Below, one piece after another: positions 8,222-16,717 of a stretch of DNA of 64,000 nucleotides. Under the pieces are notes generated by a model. That model did no database searches. It had not been told where the DNA came from and saw only the letters and a program-made list of their open reading frames with translations. Source of the DNA: Cytophagaceae bacterium (GTDB lineage Bacteria; Bacteroidota; Bacteroidia; Cytophagales; Spirosomataceae); assembly GCA_016722655.1 (NCBI GenBank), contig JADKIR010000004.1:1240001-1304000 (forward strand), written 5' to 3'. The first letter of the stretch is position 1; every line of letters starts with the position of its first letter. Both the position numbers and the translations under genes were made by a program.

Positions 8222-8941
8222 ATGCAAACCGAAATTTTTGAAAATTCTGAGGATCTGGCCATTGCGTTGGCCGGGCATATTATGGGTATTTTGAAAGAAA
8301 AACCCAATGCCACCATGGTCTTGACTTCAGGAAATACGCCAATAGCTGCTTACCGGCATATTGCCAAAACGGCCTCGAAAGATCTTTTTAAACATGCGAC
8401 CATCATTGGTTTGGACGAATGGGTAGGTGTATCAGGCGAAAGCGAAGGGAGTTGTAAATATATTGTAGAGGAAAATTTATTGAAACCACTGGGAATTCCT
8501 GCCTCTCAATATACTTTTTTTGACTCCATGACCACAGACCTTCAGGCTGAATGTGAAAGGGTGGACGAGCTGATTTTTTCAAAAGGTGGGCTGGATTTTA
8601 TTTTAGTAGGATTGGGAGTTAACGGCCACATTGGCCTCAATGAGCCGGGCTCATCTTTTGATTCTTATTGTCAGGTGACAGATCTGGAAGAAATAACGAT
8701 AACTATCGGCCAAAAATACTTCAATTCGGCCACACCACTTACGCAGGGAATCACAGTGGGATTAAAGCATCTTCTGGAAGCAAAAGAAGCCATGGTTATT
8801 GCCACCGGCAAAGCCAAATCGGACATTGTAAGACAAATGAGTACAGAACCGGTATCTGAAATGCTGCCGGCAACGGTTCTGAGAAAGCATTTCAATGGAA
8901 AACTGTGGATTGATAAAGCAGCAGCAAAAGGCCTGGAATGA
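8222..8941 (+). CDS. nagB: Glucosamine-6-phosphate deaminase-like protein (NagB family)
   Basis: Predicted to convert glucosamine 6-phosphate to fructose 6-phosphate and ammonia. The 239-residue sequence has the phosphate-binding TSGNTP loop (35-40), the catalytic LDEW (64-67) and GVNGHIGLNEPGSSF (132-146). Asn134 stands where E. coli NagB has Asp141, while His136 and Glu141 are kept. Its stop overlaps the arfB start by four bases (ATGA), so the two are translationally coupled. A 6-phosphogluconolactonase-like activity is a less likely alternative. Confidence 0.88.
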   Translation: MQTEIFENSEDLAIALAGHIMGILKEKPNATMVLTSGNTPIAAYRHIAKTASKDLFKHATIIGLDEWVGVSGESEGSCKYIVEENLLKPLGIPASQYTFFDSMTTDLQAECERVDELIFSKGGLDFILVGLGVNGHIGLNEPGSSFDSYCQVTDLEEITITIGQKYFNSATPLTQGITVGLKHLLEAKEAMVIATGKAKSDIVRQMSTEPVSEMLPATVLRKHFNGKLWIDKAAAKGLE

Positions 8942-9354
8942 AACCTGAAGAAGTAAAAAATATTGATTTTTGGTCGGAATTAGTGGTAAATACCTCCAGG
9001 AGTTCTGGTGCAGGAGGACAGAATGTCAACAAGGTCGAAACCAAAGTGGAGTTGAGATTTAGTATTTCTGAGTCAAAATTTTTGAATGAAGAAGAAAAAG
9101 TAGTTTGTAGGCTAAAATTAAAAAATCATATAAACCTGGAAGATGAAATTATAGTTACCTCACAGGAATCCCGCTCGCAACTAAAAAACAAAGAACTGGC
9201 CTATAAAAAGTTTTTGGGACTTTTGGAAAAAGCTTTTCAAAAAAACAAACCCAGAAAACCCACAAAACCAAGTCAGGAAAAAATTCTGGAAAGATTAAAA
9301 GCCAAGAAAATAGCCGGTGAAAAAAAACAAAATCGGGGCAAAGTGGATTTTTAA
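8938..9354 (+). CDS. arfB: Alternative ribosome-rescue factor ArfB (peptidyl-tRNA hydrolase, YaeJ)
   Basis: A 138-residue release-factor homologue that hydrolyses peptidyl-tRNA on stalled ribosomes. It has the catalytic GGQ in SSGAGGQNVNKVETKVEL (near 23-40) and lacks codon-recognition domains. The C-terminal tail is very rich in Lys and Arg (KNKPRKPTKPSQEK onward), which in ArfB inserts into the empty mRNA channel. It overlaps nagB by ATGA; the pairing looks like transcriptional convenience rather than shared function. Confidence 0.93.
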   Translation: MKPEEVKNIDFWSELVVNTSRSSGAGGQNVNKVETKVELRFSISESKFLNEEEKVVCRLKLKNHINLEDEIIVTSQESRSQLKNKELAYKKFLGLLEKAFQKNKPRKPTKPSQEKILERLKAKKIAGEKKQNRGKVDF

Positions 9355-9467
9355 ATTGATTTTTAACAAAAAATTCTAATATTTTCCGCTTTCTAAATTA
9401 GACATTCCCTTATTAAGCCCTTAATTTTCTTATTTTCGTAAAATTCTATCATTAACACTAACCAAAA

Positions 9468-10745
9468 ATGAAAAAAACTCTCCTTATCCTGAGCCTGGCC
9501 TGTAGCAGTGTATTTGCCCAGAAAACATACATCCAATGTGGAAATCTGATTGACACACGGTCACAAAAAGTGCTGAAAGAAATGACTGTGGTAGTTGAAG
9601 GAAACAAAATAGTAGAAGTCAAAAGTGGCTTTCAGAAAGGCTCTTCCACAGATGTGGTCGTTGATCTGAAAAAGAAATTTGTTCTACCCGGTCTCATTGA
9701 TATGCATGTGCATCTGGAAAGCCAAACCGCCAAAGATCAGTTTCAGAAAAGAATTCAATATTCTGAAGCCGATGTGGCTTTTGAAGCCCAAAAATATGCC
9801 AATATCACTTTGATGGCTGGTTTTACTACCGTTCGTGATTTGGGTGGAAGCGGCGTAAACATATCTCTTCGGGGGGCTATCAATCGGGGTTCGGTTGTTG
9901 GTCCAAGAGTATTTACTTCAGGGAAAACCATTGCTACCACCGGAGGCCACGGTGACCCATCAAATGGAATTGGCCCCAATTATATGCTTTCCAATGAAAA
10001 CCGAATGGATGGGGTTATAAACTCTGCTGACGAGGCTCGCCAGGCAATCAGACAAAGGTATCAGGACGGAGCCGACTGGATTAAAATAACTGCAACCGGA
10101 GGAGTGCTGAGTATTGCCAAAAACGGAAAAGGCCCACAGTTTCAGGATGATGAACTCAATGCCCTTATGGCAACGGCCAAAGATTACAGCTTCGGTGTAG
10201 CAGCACATGCTCATGGTGCCGAGGGGATAAAAAGAGCAATCAGGGCAGGCGTAATAACTATTGAACATGGATCTTTTTTGGACGACGAATGTATTGCTTT
10301 ATTCAAAGAAAAAGGAGCTTATCTGGTACCAACGATTATTGCCGGGAAAACTGTTGCCGATTCAGCAAAAATACCCGGATATTATCATCCATTTGTAGTG
10401 AAAAAAGCCATTGAAACCGGTGCAATGATTCAGGATGCTTTTGCGAGAGCTTACAAAGCCGGTGTGAAAATTTGTTTCGGTACCGATGCCGGGGTATTTC
10501 CTCATGGGTATAATGCCAAGGAGTTTTTATACATGACAGAAGCCGGAATGCCAATTATGGAAGCTCTGAATGCTGCCACTATAACCAACGCCAAAGTGTT
10601 AGGCATGGAGAACGAACTGGGAGCCATTGAAGCCGGAAAACTGGCCGATATCATTGCAATTGATGAAGACCCTCAGAAAAATGTACTTTCGCTTATGAAT
10701 GTAACTTTTGTAATGAAAGACGGAAAAGTTTACAAATCGAAATAA
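9468..10745 (+). CDS. Secreted metal-dependent amidohydrolase (imidazolonepropionase/Xaa-Pro dipeptidase-like)
   Basis: A 425-residue amidohydrolase-superfamily enzyme with a clear signal peptide (cleavage after CSSVFA). The TIM-barrel metal ligands are visible: DMHVHLE (His-x-His), the Lys in the ADWIKITATGG segment, AAHAHG, TIEHGS, and the Asp in CFGTDAGVFPHG. The nearest known relatives act on cyclic amides or Xaa-Pro dipeptides, but the substrate cannot be fixed from sequence. It stands alone between two intergenic gaps and ends at a terminator shared with the converging gene. Confidence 0.88.
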   Translation: MKKTLLILSLACSSVFAQKTYIQCGNLIDTRSQKVLKEMTVVVEGNKIVEVKSGFQKGSSTDVVVDLKKKFVLPGLIDMHVHLESQTAKDQFQKRIQYSEADVAFEAQKYANITLMAGFTTVRDLGGSGVNISLRGAINRGSVVGPRVFTSGKTIATTGGHGDPSNGIGPNYMLSNENRMDGVINSADEARQAIRQRYQDGADWIKITATGGVLSIAKNGKGPQFQDDELNALMATAKDYSFGVAAHAHGAEGIKRAIRAGVITIEHGSFLDDECIALFKEKGAYLVPTIIAGKTVADSAKIPGYYHPFVVKKAIETGAMIQDAFARAYKAGVKICFGTDAGVFPHGYNAKEFLYMTEAGMPIMEALNAATITNAKVLGMENELGAIEAGKLADIIAIDEDPQKNVLSLMNVTFVMKDGKVYKSK

Positions 10746-10746
10746 A

Positions 10747-10778
10747 AAAACCCTCCCGAAATTCAGGAAGGTTTTATG
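10747..10778. terminator. Hairpin terminator between convergent genes
   Basis: AAAACC (10747-10752) pairs with GGTTTT (10770-10775), extended inward with two mismatches around a short loop. A and T tracts flank both sides, so it can end both the amidohydrolase and the converging CoA-disulfide reductase transcripts. Confidence 0.7.
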
Positions 10779-10801
10779 TTTTGAAGTATAATCGCCCTTA
10801 T

Positions 10802-12487
10802 TTAAATCATTTCGCTTTCGATATTGTATTGTATCGGATACTGTCGTTCGTATTCGCCCCATACTTTATATCCGCCCGCCAGATTTTTGATATTGGTAAA
10901 ACCATGCTGTGAAAGTATTTTTGCAGCAATATATCCTCTCAAACCTCTGGCACAATGAACTATCACTGGTTTGTTTCTTTCCACTTTTTCCAGATTTTCC
11001 CTCAATTCATCTAAAGGAATATTAACCGAACCTTCAATAAACTTTCCATTAGCTCTCTCGCCTGGATTTCTTATATCCAGAATCTCCATATCTACCCCAT
11101 TGGAAATCATATCATGCAGTTCTTCAACAGAAATAGGTGAACAACCATGGTTTATTGCATTAGTGGCTGTGTATCCATTTACTACCACCGCATCCTTTGC
11201 AGGAGAGTAAGGTGGTGCATAAGCCAAATCAAGCTGCGGAAGGTCTGTAACTTTTAATTTCGCAAAAATCGCTGTACTCAATACATCCACTCTTTTATCA
11301 ACTCCCACCTGCCCAAATACTTCTGCTCCCAGAAGAGTTAGGTCATTGGCATCGTAATAAGTCTCTACTATTATATCCTTCGGATTAGGAAAATAACTTG
11401 GGGTGCTATTGGCAACAATTAAAGACTTTCTGTAGGCTGTTCCGCTTTTTTCCAAATCTCTTGGTCCCAATCCTGTACGACCCATAGTATGATCAAAAAG
11501 CTGTACGATAGCGGTTTTATATCCACCACTTAAAGTTTCATTGCCTCCTACTGCATTAAATCCTGCAGCACGGCCACCCTTATTGGAGTGAGTCCCTAAA
11601 GGCAAATAATCATGTTGATGTGTTTGTAGATTCAAAATTGAAGCATTGTCACCGGCAGCATAAATATTAGGCAAAGAAGTCTCAAAATGTTCATTTACCA
11701 CTAAAGCTCCGTTGGGTATAGCTTTGGCTCCCTTAGTAATTAATAAATCGGTGTTAGGTTTGATTCCAACCGACATAATTACATAATCAGTATTCAGATA
11801 TGTACCATTGCCAAGGTCTATGCTTTTAACTTTTCCGTTTTCTACATTTACTTTTTTTACAAAAGTGTTTTTGATAACGTGAATTCCCTTGTCTTCCAGC
11901 ACGTTTTGGGCCATTGCCGAGAATTTTGGGGTCCACATCGGCAAAACAGTAGCTCCACCTTCGATTATCGTAACTTTTTTACCCGCTAATGAAAGGTTTT
12001 CGGCCACTTCCACACCAATTAGTCCGGCACCCATCACTGTGATATGTTCGGCTTCATCGGATAGTGCATGCTGCATAATATGGTCATAATCACCAAGGCT
12101 ACGGCATGTTGACCAGTTGTCGGCATCGTTAAGGTTCTCGATAGGAGGTACAAAAGATTTCGCTCCGGTGGCAAAAACAAGCTTTGTGTAAGGATATTCA
12201 CCTTGCGGGGTTATTACTTTCTGATTTTCTACATCAATGTCGGTCACTTCTTCGTTGAGGTGAACGTCAATCTTAAATCTTTTCCTGAGCAATTCCACAT
12301 CCGTTACCAGCAGTTTTTCGCGGGTTTTGATATGTTTTGAAAGGGCATAAGGAATACCGCAGGTAGCGTAGGAGATATCTGCGGTTTTCTCAAACATCAA
12401 TATTTCGGCAAATTCGTCTTCTCTTCTGGCTTTGGCTGCAGCCGATGGACCGGCAGATAACCCGCCTATTATTACAATTCTGTTCAT
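10802..12487 (-). CDS. CoA-disulfide reductase-type flavoprotein fused to a rhodanese domain
   Basis: FAD- and NAD(P)H-dependent oxidoreductase that reduces CoA disulfide or CoA persulfide. The N-terminal dinucleotide fold begins at IVIIGGLSAGPSAAAK, and the single active-site cysteine is Cys43 in SYATCGIPYALS, the same position as in known CoA-disulfide reductases. A second Rossmann motif (VMGAGLIGVEVAENL) and the FAD-binding YAAGDNA follow. From about residue 460 there is a rhodanese domain with active-site Cys512 in VHCARGLRG. The fusion suggests handling of persulfide sulfur. It is a single gene with a -7 element upstream. Confidence 0.93.
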   Translation of the reverse strand: MNRIVIIGGLSAGPSAAAKARREDEFAEILMFEKTADISYATCGIPYALSKHIKTREKLLVTDVELLRKRFKIDVHLNEEVTDIDVENQKVITPQGEYPYTKLVFATGAKSFVPPIENLNDADNWSTCRSLGDYDHIMQHALSDEAEHITVMGAGLIGVEVAENLSLAGKKVTIIEGGATVLPMWTPKFSAMAQNVLEDKGIHVIKNTFVKKVNVENGKVKSIDLGNGTYLNTDYVIMSVGIKPNTDLLITKGAKAIPNGALVVNEHFETSLPNIYAAGDNASILNLQTHQHDYLPLGTHSNKGGRAAGFNAVGGNETLSGGYKTAIVQLFDHTMGRTGLGPRDLEKSGTAYRKSLIVANSTPSYFPNPKDIIVETYYDANDLTLLGAEVFGQVGVDKRVDVLSTAIFAKLKVTDLPQLDLAYAPPYSPAKDAVVVNGYTATNAINHGCSPISVEELHDMISNGVDMEILDIRNPGERANGKFIEGSVNIPLDELRENLEKVERNKPVIVHCARGLRGYIAAKILSQHGFTNIKNLAGGYKVWGEYERQYPIQYNIESEMI

Positions 12488-12507
12488 TCTTTTTCTAAAT
12501 TTTGATA

Positions 12508-12515
12508 CAAACTTA
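12508..12515 (-). promoter_or_regulatory. Bacteroidota -7 element upstream of the CoA-disulfide reductase gene
   Basis: The minus strand reads TAAGTTTG, an exact TAnnTTTG match, 21 bp before the ATG. No good -33 TTG is found at the normal distance. Confidence 0.4.
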
Positions 12516-12541
12516 GATACTGGAATTTTAAAAAATTGTAA

Positions 12542-12569
12542 TGATTGTCACGTTACCAAAAGACAATCA
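12542..12569. promoter_or_regulatory. Inverted repeat TGATTGTC-N12-GACAATCA
   Basis: Perfect 8-bp arms with a 12-nt spacer. It lies upstream of the CoA-disulfide reductase -7 element, roughly at -34 to -61. It also lies downstream of the isomerase-like gene, where on the minus strand it is followed by a T-rich stretch. It could be an operator or a weak terminator. Confidence 0.45.
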
Positions 12570-12605
12570 AATCAATTGAAATAATTTTTCAAGCAAAAAT
12601 TTGCT

Positions 12606-13457
12606 TTACAAACTCTTCAAATACTCAATGCTTTTGGGCACATTTTCAAGTTCCTTATTGCTTTCGTCTTCGATGAAATAGTGCTGTATTCCTATTTTTT
12701 TAGAAAGTTTAAATATTTTCTTCCAGTCTGCTTGTCCTGTACCCAAAACCACATCGTTTTCAGCAGGTTCGTGGCCAGATTTATCTCCGACAACTCCTTT
12801 TCTGAGGTCTTTAACGTGCATCAGTTTCCAGCGGTTGCCGTAGCGTTTTAACAATTCCTGCGGGTTGGCTGCTCCTCCACCATGGATGGTCCAGAGTACG
12901 TCCATTTCAAACGAAACGTATTTGGGGTCGGTGTTTTGGATGATGTAATCCATGTATGTGCCTTTTTCGTGAGGCCTAAACTCGTAGCCATGGTCATGAT
13001 AGCAGAAAATGAGGCCATTGTCAGCCAGCACTTTGCCACCTTTGTTAAATACCTCCACGGCATTTTTGGTGTCTTCCAGTGTGAAATCGTTGCCTTTGTG
13101 AGGTATCCAGGCACACATTACATATTTGGCTCCCAATGCTTTGGCTTTGTCGGCCACTGCCTGTGGGTTGTCACGCAACTCTTCAAAACCGCAACCTGTC
13201 GATGGGATGCTGATACCGCGATCATTGCACATTTTCTTAAATTCTTCGGGCGTTTGACCTTTTTGTGGGCCGCCTTCCAGCTCAGTAAAGCCCATATTCT
13301 GGATGATATCGAGGGTGTGTTCGGTGCCTTTGGGGAAATGATTACGAAATGTATAAGCCTGTACACCTAGCGGAAAAGTATATAATTTCTTTTGGGCAAA
13401 AAGGTTTGTTCCCGAAAAAGACAATAATAGCAATAAAAATAGAGCTGTTTTTTTCAT
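12606..13457 (-). CDS. Secreted sugar phosphate isomerase/epimerase-like TIM-barrel protein
   Basis: A 283-residue protein of the xylose-isomerase-like (AP endonuclease 2) family with a signal peptide ending at LFAQ. Family features include GVQAYTFR near the start of the mature chain, the metal-ligand regions YHDHGYEF and VSFEMDVLW, the KLMHVKDLRKG motif and the C-terminal YFIEDE. Such exported members are common in Bacteroidota and are often linked to sugar or inositol oxidation, but the substrate is unknown. Confidence 0.85.
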   Translation of the reverse strand: MKKTALFLLLLLSFSGTNLFAQKKLYTFPLGVQAYTFRNHFPKGTEHTLDIIQNMGFTELEGGPQKGQTPEEFKKMCNDRGISIPSTGCGFEELRDNPQAVADKAKALGAKYVMCAWIPHKGNDFTLEDTKNAVEVFNKGGKVLADNGLIFCYHDHGYEFRPHEKGTYMDYIIQNTDPKYVSFEMDVLWTIHGGGAANPQELLKRYGNRWKLMHVKDLRKGVVGDKSGHEPAENDVVLGTGQADWKKIFKLSKKIGIQHYFIEDESNKELENVPKSIEYLKSL

Positions 13458-13531
13458 GATAAATTGAGGTTGAAATAAGAATTTTGATAAAATTATTCAA
13501 TTCCAACCTGAATCAGAAGAAACTAAGGATT

Positions 13532-14389
13532 TTATTTTGACCAGATCAAACCAAACTCAATTTCTGACCGGTTAATTCGGTGTTTGGAACCGGAAAATGA
13601 TTCGAAACCCGGGTTTTGATCAGTCCAGATATCAATTCTCCGGTCATAATTATATTGTCTCTTTGAAGGTAAAAAATTTCCTTTTAACTGAAAGCCTAAT
13701 CCGGAGTTTTGAGCATGAAAAGGGAAAAATGCTATTTGAAATGCGGGTTGAACAAATGGAAATGGAGATAGTTTGGCCGAATAGTCAACATTTATAACTT
13801 CAAAACTCTTTGTGCTTTGTCCTCCATAAGTTATAGAATTTTTTAGCAATCCTCCAACTCCGGCTTTCAAAGAAAGATTAAGCATTATCAATTTGTAGCG
13901 AAATCTGTAAAAAGGACTGATAAAGCCGGTGATGTTTTTTATGTAAACCATGTCGTCAGAACTCCAGATCAACTCCAGAGTTTTAAATTCTGAAAATTCA
14001 TTTTCAAAATCAAAAGGATAGCCCCTTTTTGAAGGAATATTGAAAACACTTGCTCCAACTTCCAAACCAATGTTTTTTGTCAAAAATCTTCCGAAAGCAA
14101 TCTCAAAATTTATAGGAATGATGTCATCATGGGTTGTTCCAAGGATTGAAACGAAGTTTTTATCATTAATTTCTTTTCTTACACCTATACCCAAGTATTG
14201 ATATGAATTAGTTTTTACGGGGATATAACTAAAAAAATCGGCCCCGGTTATTCGAATCCCGGTGTTCCTGGTCACAAATTTTCTGTTTCCAAACATTAGC
14301 TCCACGCTGTTCCCTGCTTTTATTTCTTTTTGGGAAAAAGAATATAATGTGCTGAATATCAATATTATTGTAAAAGCTGTATTTTTCAT
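13532..14389 (-). CDS. Secreted protein of unknown function, probable outer-membrane beta-barrel
   Basis: A 285-residue protein with a signal peptide ending at YSFSQ. The mature chain has repeated amphipathic strands, many Phe/Tyr/Gly residues and a final strand ending in IWSK. No known domain is recognised. The upstream lipoprotein gene stops 2 bp before this start region, so the two are co-transcribed and probably form an envelope pair. Confidence 0.6.
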   Translation of the reverse strand: MKNTAFTIILIFSTLYSFSQKEIKAGNSVELMFGNRKFVTRNTGIRITGADFFSYIPVKTNSYQYLGIGVRKEINDKNFVSILGTTHDDIIPINFEIAFGRFLTKNIGLEVGASVFNIPSKRGYPFDFENEFSEFKTLELIWSSDDMVYIKNITGFISPFYRFRYKLIMLNLSLKAGVGGLLKNSITYGGQSTKSFEVINVDYSAKLSPFPFVQPAFQIAFFPFHAQNSGLGFQLKGNFLPSKRQYNYDRRIDIWTDQNPGFESFSGSKHRINRSEIEFGLIWSK

Positions 14390-14391
14390 AA

Positions 14392-14979
14392 TTATTTAAA
14401 TTCCGGACTTAAAACTATAAATTTCTTTCCTCCAATCAGCGATATTTCAACCCAAAATTGTGCAGGAAGCACAGGCTCCTTTAGTGTGAGATATAAGTTG
14501 AAAAACGGTATATAATTATCATTGATATATCCGAGGTTATTAAAATATTGGATACTTTCTGAAAGAGAGGTTTTGAGTACATTGGTGCCGAATACTTGTT
14601 CCAATTTATCGCTAACAAAAAGCTCAGTAACATCAGATTTTTGAGGAAAATCTTCTGATAAGTTTTTCACTGTAAATATTTTAATACTTTCGATTTTTTC
14701 TTTTAAAATTTTCCTTGAAATACAATCACAGCGGGTCATGGCATTGGCAGCTGGATAAAGTGTAACCGCGTTGGGCGAAAAATATACTTTTGCGGTGCTA
14801 TCTTCCATTTTCAAGCGGAAAGCAATCCCCTTTATTGAGGCTTTTTGCGGTACAATTTCTTCGATTTTTGCTCTATTGATTTCAATATTCCCAACGGGCT
14901 CTTCATCACATTTACAACAAGCAAAAAGCAGATTAAGGAATACAAAGAAAAGATTGATGTAGATAATTTTTCTGATCAT
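14392..14979 (-). CDS. Putative lipoprotein of unknown function
   Basis: A 195-residue protein from ATG 14979; a TTG lies 12 bp further upstream. The N-terminal hydrophobic stretch ends in a lipobox-like LLFAC followed by a Cys-rich CKCDEE, so it is probably lipidated. The rest is a mixed sequence with a CDC motif near the middle (TRCDCISRK) and no recognisable domain. It sits directly upstream of the barrel protein gene. Confidence 0.6.
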   Translation of the reverse strand: MIRKIIYINLFFVFLNLLFACCKCDEEPVGNIEINRAKIEEIVPQKASIKGIAFRLKMEDSTAKVYFSPNAVTLYPAANAMTRCDCISRKILKEKIESIKIFTVKNLSEDFPQKSDVTELFVSDKLEQVFGTNVLKTSLSESIQYFNNLGYINDNYIPFFNLYLTLKEPVLPAQFWVEISLIGGKKFIVLSPEFK

Positions 14980-15128
14980 TTGGATTAGCAATTTTTATAA
15001 AAATAAAACATAAAATTAGAATGAAATATTATATCAAATAAAAACTTATTTTAAGGTAAATTTTTTGTCTATCAGAATTCAATTTTCAATAAAACCCCCA
15101 TTTTTCCATTCAAATCCTCCGACTTATT

Positions 15129-15136
15129 TATCTTTG
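15129..15136 (+). promoter_or_regulatory. Bacteroidota -7 element for the kinase-RapZ gene
   Basis: TATCTTTG matches TAnnTTTG exactly and lies 17 bp before the ATG at 15154, predicting a very short leader. A T-rich stretch stands where the -33 element would be. Confidence 0.5.
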
Positions 15137-15153
15137 CATCTTAATGTCTCAAT

Positions 15154-16602
15154 ATGAAACCCCTTTTAAAAGTCGTTCAGGATTTTTTTGATTCTGCCAT
15201 CAATGAAACCATCACCAGTACCGAAATCATCCCTCTGAGTGGAGGTGACAGACGATATTTCCGTTTTTATACTTCCAAAAACTCTTACATCGGCTGTTAC
15301 AACGAAAACATCAAAGAAAATGAGGTTTTCTTCTACTATACCAATCATTTCAGAGCCATTGACGTGCCTTTACCCGAAGTCCTGGCCATTGACACCGACC
15401 GGAAAATATATATTCTGGAAGACCTGGGCAAAGCGTCGCTACTCAATAATCTGGAAGCCAAAGGCTTATGTGATGAAGTTTTCGATTTGTACAAAAAAAG
15501 CCTGAAAGAGATTGCCAGAATGCAGATTCTGGGTGCCAAAGACCTGGATTTTGAACGTGCCCTCACCGCCAAGGAGTTTGGAAAGCAGGCCATTTTGAGC
15601 GACCTGCTGTATTTTAAATATTATTTTGTCGATACACTCAAAATCCCGTACGACAAACAGCAATTGCTCGATGATTTTGATGCTCTTGCCACCTATCTGA
15701 CCCGCACCGAATACAAGATGTTTATGTTCCGCGACTTCCAGAGCCGCAACATAATCGTGAATGACGGGAAAGTAAGTTTTATCGACTATCAGGGAGGTAT
15801 GAAAGGGGCATTGCAGTATGACGTTGCCTCCCTGCTCTGGCAAGCCAAGGCCGACCTGCCCGAAAACTGGAAAAATGAACTCCTGGAATATTACATTTCG
15901 GTAATCGATGACCTTTTGCCCACTCCTGTCCAAAAAGAGGTCTTTATAAGTCAATATAACGGCTATGTGGTCATCAGGATGCTGCAGGTACTTGGAGCTT
16001 ATGGTTTCAGGGGTTTGTTTGAGCGAAAAGCACATTTCCTGACGAGCATTCCTCTGGCCTTGAGAAATTTGAAATGGTTTTTGAGTAACCGTAAAGTGGG
16101 CCTCATTGTTCCTACCTTGGACGACATCCTCTCACAAATTACTTCCGACGAAGTCATACACAGATTCGAACCAAAAAAAGCAGATGAAAACACCCCTTTG
16201 GTGGTGAAAATCAAGAGTTTTAGTTATAAGAAAAGTGGCATTCCCAAAGACGAAACCGGAAATGGTGGCGGTTTTGCATTTGATTGCAGAGGGATTTTGA
16301 ATCCAGGAAGGTATGAACCCTACAAAACACTGACCGGCAGAGACAAAGAAGTGATAGATTTTCTGGAGCAACAGACCAAAATGCCTGATTTTATGAATAA
16401 CATCTACAATATCGTGGACATTTCGGTGGAAGACTATATGGCACGCGGGTTTGACAGCCTCGCCATAAACTTTGGCTGCACCGGTGGCCAGCACCGCAGC
16501 GTATATGCCGCCGAGCAAACTGCCCGCCACCTCCGCAACAAATACAAAGTAAAAGTGGAGCTGGAGCATGTGGAGCAGGGGATTAAGGAGGTTAAGTATT
16601 GA
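15154..16602 (+). CDS. Amino-sugar kinase-like phosphotransferase fused to a RapZ C-terminal domain
   Basis: Residues 1-330 are an aminoglycoside-phosphotransferase/AmgK-like kinase: a Gly-rich loop around LSGGDRRYFRF, the catalytic Asp194 in FRDFQSRNI and the metal-binding Asp in IDYQGG (210-215). Residues 345-480 match the C-terminal domain of RapZ, with FDCRGILNPGR (375-385), LTGRDKEVIDFL and GCTGGQHRSV (440-449). In E. coli that domain binds glucosamine 6-phosphate. The gene lies 115 bp upstream of a MurU-like nucleotidyltransferase, echoing the AmgK-MurU pair that recycles MurNAc and GlcNAc. I infer a cell-wall amino-sugar kinase with a built-in amino-sugar-phosphate sensor. The RapZ N-terminal P-loop domain is absent. 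Confidence 0.85.
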   Translation: MKPLLKVVQDFFDSAINETITSTEIIPLSGGDRRYFRFYTSKNSYIGCYNENIKENEVFFYYTNHFRAIDVPLPEVLAIDTDRKIYILEDLGKASLLNNLEAKGLCDEVFDLYKKSLKEIARMQILGAKDLDFERALTAKEFGKQAILSDLLYFKYYFVDTLKIPYDKQQLLDDFDALATYLTRTEYKMFMFRDFQSRNIIVNDGKVSFIDYQGGMKGALQYDVASLLWQAKADLPENWKNELLEYYISVIDDLLPTPVQKEVFISQYNGYVVIRMLQVLGAYGFRGLFERKAHFLTSIPLALRNLKWFLSNRKVGLIVPTLDDILSQITSDEVIHRFEPKKADENTPLVVKIKSFSYKKSGIPKDETGNGGGFAFDCRGILNPGRYEPYKTLTGRDKEVIDFLEQQTKMPDFMNNIYNIVDISVEDYMARGFDSLAINFGCTGGQHRSVYAAEQTARHLRNKYKVKVELEHVEQGIKEVKY

Positions 16603-16607
16603 ATATG

Positions 16608-16644
16608 AAGTTGGTAAGTTAGTAGGTAAGAAAGTTGGTAAGAA
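16608..16644 (+). repeat. Octamer tandem repeat (AAGTTGGT type)
   Basis: Directly after the kinase-RapZ stop there are four imperfect 8-bp units: AAGTTGGT, AAGTTAGT, AGGTAAGA, AAGTTGGT. A related octamer array lies at 39064-39095. Confidence 0.65.
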
Positions 16645-16717
16645 ATTTTTATTAATAACATTCTAAATGGTCGGAAAATACCACATTGTAAATACTTTAA
16701 GGTAAAAAAATCAGTTT

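Noticed and set aside
12882..13370. Plus-strand open frame opposite the isomerase-like gene
   Set aside because: The minus-strand gene has clear family motifs and a signal peptide; the antisense frame has none.
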